Shown here in pieces: positions 59,411 to 64,000 of a DNA stretch of 64,000 nucleotides (position 1 is the stretch's first letter; every line of letters begins with the position of its first letter). Source of the DNA: Cyclobacteriaceae bacterium. Lineage in GTDB: Bacteria; Bacteroidota; Bacteroidia; Cytophagales; Cyclobacteriaceae. The position numbers were made by a program, and so were the translations under genes. The DNA lies in contig JAHBUB010000004.1 of the NCBI GenBank assembly GCA_019638285.1, positions 1-64,000 on the forward strand, given 5' to 3'. The notes beneath the pieces are model-generated. The model saw only the letters and a list, made by a program, of their open reading frames with translations, did not search any database and was not told the origin of the DNA.

Positions 59411-60796
59411 TTGAATACACGTAAGCTTCTACTCTTGATTCTGCTGCTTTTCACAGTGGCAGTGGTCATGCATTTTCTGACGTACTTTGGCCTTATATCA
59501 ATATCTGATAAAATTTTATTAATAGTAAGATGGATAACCATCGGTCTTCTTGGCTATTACGGCATTCGTAAAAAATCACTTACCACATGGATATTTATCA
59601 GTATGGTGGTAGGGATAGAGATGGGTTTTAGTTTTCCCGAACTTTCGATGAAGCTTAACGTCTTAAGTGGAATATTCCTTCGGTTGGTTAAGACTATAAT
59701 CGCTCCTTTGATTTTTGCGACACTCGTTGTTGGAATTGCAGCGCACTCGAACCTGAAGCAGGTGGGTCGTATGGGACTTAAGTCTATTTTATACTTCGAA
59801 GCGGTAACCACCCTTGCGTTATTTATTGGTCTGGCAGCCATCAATTTTACCGAGGCCGGCAAAGGGGTAAATATGGAAGCCAAGCAAGCGCAGGTGGATC
59901 GCGCCAACGATTTACTACTACAAAAACAAGAAAGTCATAATTTCATTCTCAATATTTTTCCTGAAAACATTGCAAAGTCAATTGCTGAAAATCATGTTTT
60001 GCAAGTGGTGGTCTTCAGTATTTTGTTTGCCATAGCACTGGCACAGTTAAGTGAAAGTAAGAAAGCGCCCATGATGCACTTTACCGAAAGCTTAGCGGAG
60101 GTCATGTTTAAATTTACAGATATCGTCATGTACTTTGCGCCTTTCGCAGTGGCGGGGGCATTGGCATATACCATTGCTAATATGGGATTTGGTGTACTTA
60201 CGGGTTTACTTAAGCTGGTAGGAACATTATACATGGCTTTGATTGCCTTCATTCTCCTCGTACTTGTTCCCATTGGACTTATTGTAAAACTAAATTTCAG
60301 GCTTTTTATTCGTGCCATTTCAGAGCCTGTCTCTATTGCATTTGCTACTTCTACCAGTGAGGCGGCACTGCCAAAGGCAATGGAGAATCTGGAGAAAATG
60401 GGAATACCCAGAAAAGTAGTCGCATTTGTGTTGCCTACCGGTTATAGTTTTAATTTGGATGGCAGCACCTTGTATCTTTCACTGGCTTCTGTTTTTATTG
60501 CACAAGTATCCGGTGTGGAATTAACATTTATCCAGCAACTGGAAATGGTACTCATCTTAATGCTCACCAGCAAAGGTGTGGCCGGAGTACGGGGGGCTTC
60601 TTTTCTGATTTTAGTTACTACAGTAGCCTCTCTGGGACTTGACCCTGAAAAAGCATTTGCTATTTTGGCTGTTGATGCCATCATGGACATGGGCAGAACT
60701 AGCCTCAACGTGATCGGCAATTGCCTCGCAACAGTTGTTGTGGCGAAATGGGAAAATGAATACGTAGAGCCTATAGGTGAAGTTAACTTTAACTAA
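59411..60796 (+). CDS. Dicarboxylate/amino acid:cation symporter, GltP/DctA family (copy 1)
   Basis: The transporter couples Na+ or H+ to the uptake of dicarboxylates or acidic amino acids. Family motifs are LIFATLVVGIAAHSNL (helix 2-3), the serine-rich hairpin FATSTSEAALPKAM (HP1), and the NMDGT-like YSFNLDGSTLYLSLA in helix 7. The late LTSKGVAGVRGASFLIL (HP2) and DAIMDMGRTSLNVIGN (helix 8) are present. I use TTG 59411 (LNTRKLLLL), because the promoter at 59351-59377 lies upstream of it; the frame is open back to 59333. It has an unusual N-terminal extra helix pair. It overlaps the convergent second symporter by 8 bases. Confidence 0.9.
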   Translation: MNTRKLLLLILLLFTVAVVMHFLTYFGLISISDKILLIVRWITIGLLGYYGIRKKSLTTWIFISMVVGIEMGFSFPELSMKLNVLSGIFLRLVKTIIAPLIFATLVVGIAAHSNLKQVGRMGLKSILYFEAVTTLALFIGLAAINFTEAGKGVNMEAKQAQVDRANDLLLQKQESHNFILNIFPENIAKSIAENHVLQVVVFSILFAIALAQLSESKKAPMMHFTESLAEVMFKFTDIVMYFAPFAVAGALAYTIANMGFGVLTGLLKLVGTLYMALIAFILLVLVPIGLIVKLNFRLFIRAISEPVSIAFATSTSEAALPKAMENLEKMGIPRKVVAFVLPTGYSFNLDGSTLYLSLASVFIAQVSGVELTFIQQLEMVLILMLTSKGVAGVRGASFLILVTTVASLGLDPEKAFAILAVDAIMDMGRTSLNVIGNCLATVVVAKWENEYVEPIGEVNFN

Positions 60797-62099
60797 TCAC
60801 CTGACTTGTATCAATATCTTTTATTTCCCCAAGTTCAGACTCGTCTTTGATTTCACCTTCTGAACTGGCTATTATAGCTGCAACGGCACTGTCTCCAGTT
60901 ATATTGACAGCAGTGCGCAGCATGTCAAGCGGCCTGTCCACGGCAAGAATAAGTGCAAGTCCTGCTGGATCTAGGCCTACTGATTCCAATACAATGATCA
61001 ACATAATTATGCCGGCACCAGGAACAGCGGCAGCGCCAATGGAAGCCAACACGGCCGTCATTAAAATGGTGAGCTGCTGCCCCAGTGAAAGATCAATGCC
61101 AAAAGCCTGTGCAATAAAAACGGCAGAGACTGCCTGGTGAATACTAGTACCATCCATATTGATGGTGGCGCCCAGGGGCAGGACAAAACTTGAAACCTCT
61201 TCTGAGATACCCAGGTTTTTTTCTGCGCAATCCATAGTGACCGGTAAAGTGGCCGCACTGGAACTTGTAGAGAACCCAAGAATTTGAGCAGGTAAAATTG
61301 CTTTTATAAAACGTGAATATTTCACCTTGGTCATCGCTTTAAGCAACAAAGGGTAGGTGATAAACATCATTATGGCCAATCCCAACACCACATTGAGACT
61401 GTACACACTTAGTGCCTGGAACAACTCCAAATCGATTGTTAAACTGGCGAGCAATGCAAAAACGCCAATAGGTGCATACCGCATAATAATGTCTACAATG
61501 GCCAGGATCACGTGGTTGGCTCCATCAAAGAAGTTTTTTACCGGAGCCACTTTTTCTTTGGGGGATAGAATCATTGCCACACCAAATAGAATGGCAAAGA
61601 AAATCACCTGAAGCATGTTGGTGTTATCCGAAAAAGAGTGGAATAAATTGTCAGGAACAATATCAACCAATATCTGCAATGGACCAGAGTCTTTGGTGCT
61701 GTGCGCGGTAATAATGCTGGTGTCAAGATCCGCAGCGAAGGATTCTCTCAATTGGTCTCTTCTTTCCGTGGAAAGATAATGACCGGGGTTAATAATGTTG
61801 ACAAGCGTAAGTCCGATAGTAACTGCTATTACTGTGGTGCCGATGTATAAGCCAATGGTTTTGCCACCCATTCGCGAAAGCTTGCTTACATCAGACAGAT
61901 TGGAGACACCATCGATCAATGAAACGATGATTAAAGGAACAGCAATAAGTTTAAGACAATTGATAAAAATGCTACCAAACGGTTTTATCCAATCATGCGT
62001 GAACTCAACAATTCCGAGTGGCGCAGCGACAATTCCCCACACCAGCCCAATGCCCATTCCAATAAGAATTTTTGCATACAGTGGCATTTTCTTTTTCAT
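60789..62099 (-). CDS. Dicarboxylate/amino acid:cation symporter, GltP/DctA family (copy 2)
   Basis: This is a second member of the same family: AVPLIIVSLIDGVSNLSDVS, HP1 GFSTSSSAATLPVTMD, helix 7 ATINMDGTSIHQAVS, HP2 ASIGAAAVPGAGIIML and helix 8 AVDRPLDMLRTAVNITGDS. The exact NMDGT motif is closer to Na+-coupled glutamate/aspartate carriers than copy 1, which has NLDGS. The C-terminus is acidic (KDESELGEIKDIDTSQ). The two genes are tail to tail with 8 bases shared but clearly diverged, so not a recent duplication. Confidence 0.93.
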   Translation of the reverse strand: MKKKMPLYAKILIGMGIGLVWGIVAAPLGIVEFTHDWIKPFGSIFINCLKLIAVPLIIVSLIDGVSNLSDVSKLSRMGGKTIGLYIGTTVIAVTIGLTLVNIINPGHYLSTERRDQLRESFAADLDTSIITAHSTKDSGPLQILVDIVPDNLFHSFSDNTNMLQVIFFAILFGVAMILSPKEKVAPVKNFFDGANHVILAIVDIIMRYAPIGVFALLASLTIDLELFQALSVYSLNVVLGLAIMMFITYPLLLKAMTKVKYSRFIKAILPAQILGFSTSSSAATLPVTMDCAEKNLGISEEVSSFVLPLGATINMDGTSIHQAVSAVFIAQAFGIDLSLGQQLTILMTAVLASIGAAAVPGAGIIMLIIVLESVGLDPAGLALILAVDRPLDMLRTAVNITGDSAVAAIIASSEGEIKDESELGEIKDIDTSQVIS

Positions 62100-62227
62100 A
62101 GTAACTTGTTTTGGTTAACACAAGAATCTAAAAATAACCCTATTGATAAACAATACCGACTTTTCTCAGGGTTTCCTGGGGTAAGTGGCTATAATTTTTA
62201 TGAATGCTTAGGCTTTATTACGCTTCT

Positions 62228-62433
62228 TCATTTGTTGAACAGAAGCATAATGAGTTTTTTGAAGACGGATTTGTCAATGCCCTCCAGTTTGGATATAGAC
62301 AAACAAGATTTTCCAGTCTTAAGTTTTCCAAGCTTTTGCATGGGCTCTTCATAGCGATCAAGGCCAGTCATGAGGTACAAGGCAAAGGTTTTGTGTGCGA
62401 GAGAAAAAATGCAGTCACCATCCAATCATTCCT
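62228..62433 (-). pseudogene. C-terminal fragment of a DUF1801 protein, with a frameshift
   Basis: The frame ending at 62228 encodes FALYLMTGLDRYEEPMQKLG and KTGKSCLSISKLEGIDK, which is the C-terminal part of DUF1801 proteins. The preceding homologous piece (NDWMVTAF) is in another frame; the switch falls at a TTTTTT run on the minus strand. Homology stops at about 62433, next to the repeat at 62440-62460. The first 60 or so residues of the family are missing. It is a decayed remnant with no start codon. Confidence 0.65.
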
Positions 62434-62439
62434 TTATGT

Positions 62440-62460
62440 CACTAAGACACCAAGGCACCA
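62440..62460 (+). repeat. Dispersed ACACAAAG-type repeat, left of the GxxExxY pseudogene
   Basis: CACTAAGACACCAAGGCACC resembles CACCAAGACACAAAGTCACG at 62869-62888 and the copy at 46787. It marks the point where the DUF1801 homology ends. Confidence 0.55.
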
Positions 62461-62483
62461 ACTTGGGTGTTGGTTGCTACTTA

Positions 62484-62852
62484 TTATAATATTATTCTCT
62501 TAATTCCACTTTTAATAAGAGGGACATTGAAATTAATAAGATAACCAAGTCTCAACCCCGTCAACTTCAGATGACTCAAAACTTGATCAACCGCTTTTAT
62601 TTCAACAACTGCTTTGTTTTCTACCAATAAATCCAGTCTTAAGCCTTCATCAAATTGAATTCCATCGTATTGAATTGGGATATCCACTTGCCTTGCAACT
62701 AATATCTCAGTTTTTCTTAATTCGTGAGTAAGACAAACTTCATAAACCTTTTCTAGTAAGCCTGGGCCAAGTTGCGAATGGACTTGATAAGCAGCATTTA
62801 CAATTGCTTTTCCAATTTGTTCCTCCTTATCTGTTAATTTTTAAAAAATCAT
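62484..62852 (-). pseudogene. GxxExxY-family protein, degenerate
   Basis: The reading frame encodes HSQLGPGLLEKVYEVCLTHE (the GxxExxY motif), then RLDLLVENKAVVEIKAVDQV and SHLKLTGLRLGYLINFNVPL, ending IKSGIKRIIL, so the family is clear. Two faults are seen. The ATG at 62852 is followed by a stop after three codons (ATG ATT TTT TAA), with no other ATG, GTG or TTG before the conserved region. The stretch between AVDQV and LSHLKLTG lacks about eight residues (usually like NPVHEAQL). It is probably inactive. Repeats of the ACACAAAG type lie on both sides. Confidence 0.75.
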
Positions 62853-62866
62853 GGATCCAGATTTTT

Positions 62867-62908
62867 GCCACCAAGACACAAAGTCACGAAGGATTATCGG
62901 AAAGAAAA
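62867..62908 (+). repeat. Dispersed ACACAAAG-type repeat, right of the GxxExxY pseudogene
   Basis: GCCACCAAGACACAAAGTC and ACGAAGGATTATCGGAAAG form the best-preserved copy. It aligns over about 35 bases with 46791-46825. Nothing else is visible up to the aroC stop at 62967, apart from a CCTTGTGCATTTGTGG stretch (62933-62948) of similar character. Confidence 0.55.
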
Positions 62909-62966
62909 TAAAAAAGGAGCTATGTTTAGTAGCCTTGTGCATTTGTGGCCAATCTACGGACCGTAA

Positions 62967-64000
62967 CTACATCCTCGAAACTTTGTTCCTCAGCAAAAAA
63001 TCAGCAATCACCAAGGCGGCCATTGCCTCTACAATAGGTACAGCGCGTGGTACTACGCACGGATCGTGCCTGCCTTTACCAGAGACAGTAGTTACATTGC
63101 CTTCCTTATCAACGCTTTGTTGGTCTTTCATTATAGTGGCGACAGGTTTAAAGGCTACGTTGAAATAAATATCCTCACCATTTGCGATTCCGCCTTGGAT
63201 GCCACCGGAATGATTGGTTTTTGTTTTTATTTTCCCTCCTTCATTATAGAACTCATCGTTGTGTTCAGAGCCCTTTAGCTGTATTCCATCAAATCCACTT
63301 CCGTACTCAAATCCTTTCACCGCATTGATGCTGAGCATGGCTTTTCCTAATTCAGCATGGAGCTTATCAAAGACGGGCTCACCCAGACCAACAGGAGTAT
63401 TTTTAATTACGCAAGTAACCATGCCGCCTATAGTATCCTGTTCTTTTCGTGTTTTGTCGATCAGAGCAATCATTTTATCCGCAATGGCTTCATCCGGACA
63501 TCGCACTATGTTGTTTTCTGTTTTGCTTAGATCCAGTTGTGTATAGGGTGGAGTTTTAATATTGCCCACTTGTGATACATATCCACTGATTTCAATTTTT
63601 TCTTTTCGCAATAAAAGTTTGGCAATGGCACCCGCAGCCACCCTTGCTGCAGTTTCACGGGCAGAACTTCTTCCGCCACCCCGATAATCTCTGTGGCCAT
63701 ACTTGGCCTCATAGGTAAAATCGGCATGAGATGGACGAAAGGCATCTGCCAGGTGGCCATAATCTTTACTTCTCTGATCCTGATTTTCAATGACGATGGC
63801 AATGGGAGTTCCTGTTGATTTGCCCTCGAAAACCCCTGAATGAATTTTGAAGATATCGCTTTCTTTTCGCTGTGTGGTAATCTTAGATTGACCTGGTCTT
63901 CTTCTATCAAGTTCTGACTGGATAAAATTTTCATCCATCTCCAGATCAGCGGGACAACCGTCTATTACTACCCCTATAGCTGGGCCGTGCGACTCGCCAA
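62967..64000 (-). CDS. aroC: Chorismate synthase AroC, 5' end beyond the window
   Basis: Chorismate synthase makes chorismate from EPSP with reduced FMN, the last step of the shikimate pathway. The signature motifs are [14 protein letters not shown] (read through the window end), [41 protein letters not shown] (in parts) and the C-terminal [19 protein letters not shown]. The frame continues beyond the ATG at 63938 to base 64000, and the family N-terminus (about 10 more residues) lies outside, so 63938 is not the real start. Confidence 0.96.
   Translation of the reverse strand, partial: GESHGPAIGVVIDGCPADLEMDENFIQSELDRRRPGQSKITTQRKESDIFKIHSGVFEGKSTGTPIAIVIENQDQRSKDYGHLADAFRPSHADFTYEAKYGHRDYRGGGRSSARETAARVAAGAIAKLLLRKEKIEISGYVSQVGNIKTPPYTQLDLSKTENNIVRCPDEAIADKMIALIDKTRKEQDTIGGMVTCVIKNTPVGLGEPVFDKLHAELGKAMLSINAVKGFEYGSGFDGIQLKGSEHNDEFYNEGGKIKTKTNHSGGIQGGIANGEDIYFNVAFKPVATIMKDQQSVDKEGNVTTVSGKGRHDPCVVPRAVPIVEAMAALVIADFLLRNKVSRM

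Noticed and set aside
62484-62687. Intact short gene of 67 codons
   Set aside because: It is only the 3' part of the degenerate GxxExxY frame; its apparent start is an internal GTG.
63938-63938. ATG as the start of aroC
   Set aside because: The frame continues to the window end with [14 protein letters not shown], a conserved part of chorismate synthase, so the true start lies outside.
1-64000. tRNA or rRNA genes
   Set aside because: No T-loop (GTTCRANNC) plus acceptor pairing and no rRNA-like stretch was seen on either strand by eye; a covariance scan would be needed to exclude unusual ones.

Overview
The window is a 64 kb chromosomal piece of a member of the Bacteroidota, most probably a Cytophagales-type gliding or aerobic heterotroph. 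The evidence is a set of lineage-typical traits: a type IX secretion (T9SS) C-terminal sorting domain, a TonB-dependent receptor with a DUF4249 lipoprotein, the rpmB-rpmG-DUF4295-ftsY block, the DUF6452/DUF6048 pair, bacillithiol genes (bshC, ytxJ), a fused E1 alpha/beta dehydrogenase, and promoters of the TTTG-N16-18-TAnnTTTG type with almost no Shine-Dalgarno signals. No tRNA, rRNA, CRISPR array or prophage was seen.

Layout. 0-6 kb: the start of a probable prmC diverging from ribD, an iron/2-oxoglutarate oxygenase coupled to a chromate-type transporter, a TonB protein, a beta-barrel protein, an OsmC peroxidase and the bacillithiol protein YtxJ. 6.2-9.2 kb: a secreted, very basic, repeat-rich protein whose reading frame is broken in an A6 run. 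9.3-13.8 kb: the E1 dehydrogenase, an M16 peptidase, ispF and mnmD. 13.9-20.1 kb: a three-gene surface operon (STN-TonB receptor, DUF4249 lipoprotein, macroglobulin/plug protein). 20.1-27.3 kb: housekeeping genes (5-formyl-THF cyclo-ligase, bshC, rimO, the DUF6452/6048 pair, ftsY, DUF4295, rpmG, rpmB). 27.4-29.6 kb: a large FG-GAP/VCBS T9SS cargo protein. 29.8-45.0 kb: murF, DUF2461, glycyl-tRNA synthetase, dGTPase, an MMPL/RND exporter, ileS-lspA, free-Met-(R)-sulfoxide reductase, a MutS-like ATPase and a Tat-exported aminotransferase.

45.0-51.1 kb is the accessory part. It holds an orphan protein, a GNAT acetyltransferase, an SDR, a pyrophosphatase, a membrane-anchored LuxR-type regulator and a small membrane protein that has been split by an intact IS3-family element (49298-50745, ATAT target duplication). 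Two related hairpin-bearing intergenic repeats lie in this region. A candidate structured RNA with a strong terminator follows at 50.84-51.07 kb.

51.2-62.1 kb returns to core genes: desaturase, phosphatidylserine decarboxylase, glutamate dehydrogenase, cdsA and a CPBP protease (a phospholipid block), then dus, an EamA transporter, an Nfu scaffold and two tail-to-tail dicarboxylate-type symporters. 62.1-62.96 kb is a gene graveyard: a DUF1801 fragment and a GxxExxY pseudogene, bracketed by a dispersed repeat also found at 46.8 kb. The window ends inside aroC.

I did not find a clearly new defence or metabolic system. The least explained parts are the secreted repeat protein, the three-gene surface operon, the hairpin repeats of the accessory region and the candidate RNA.
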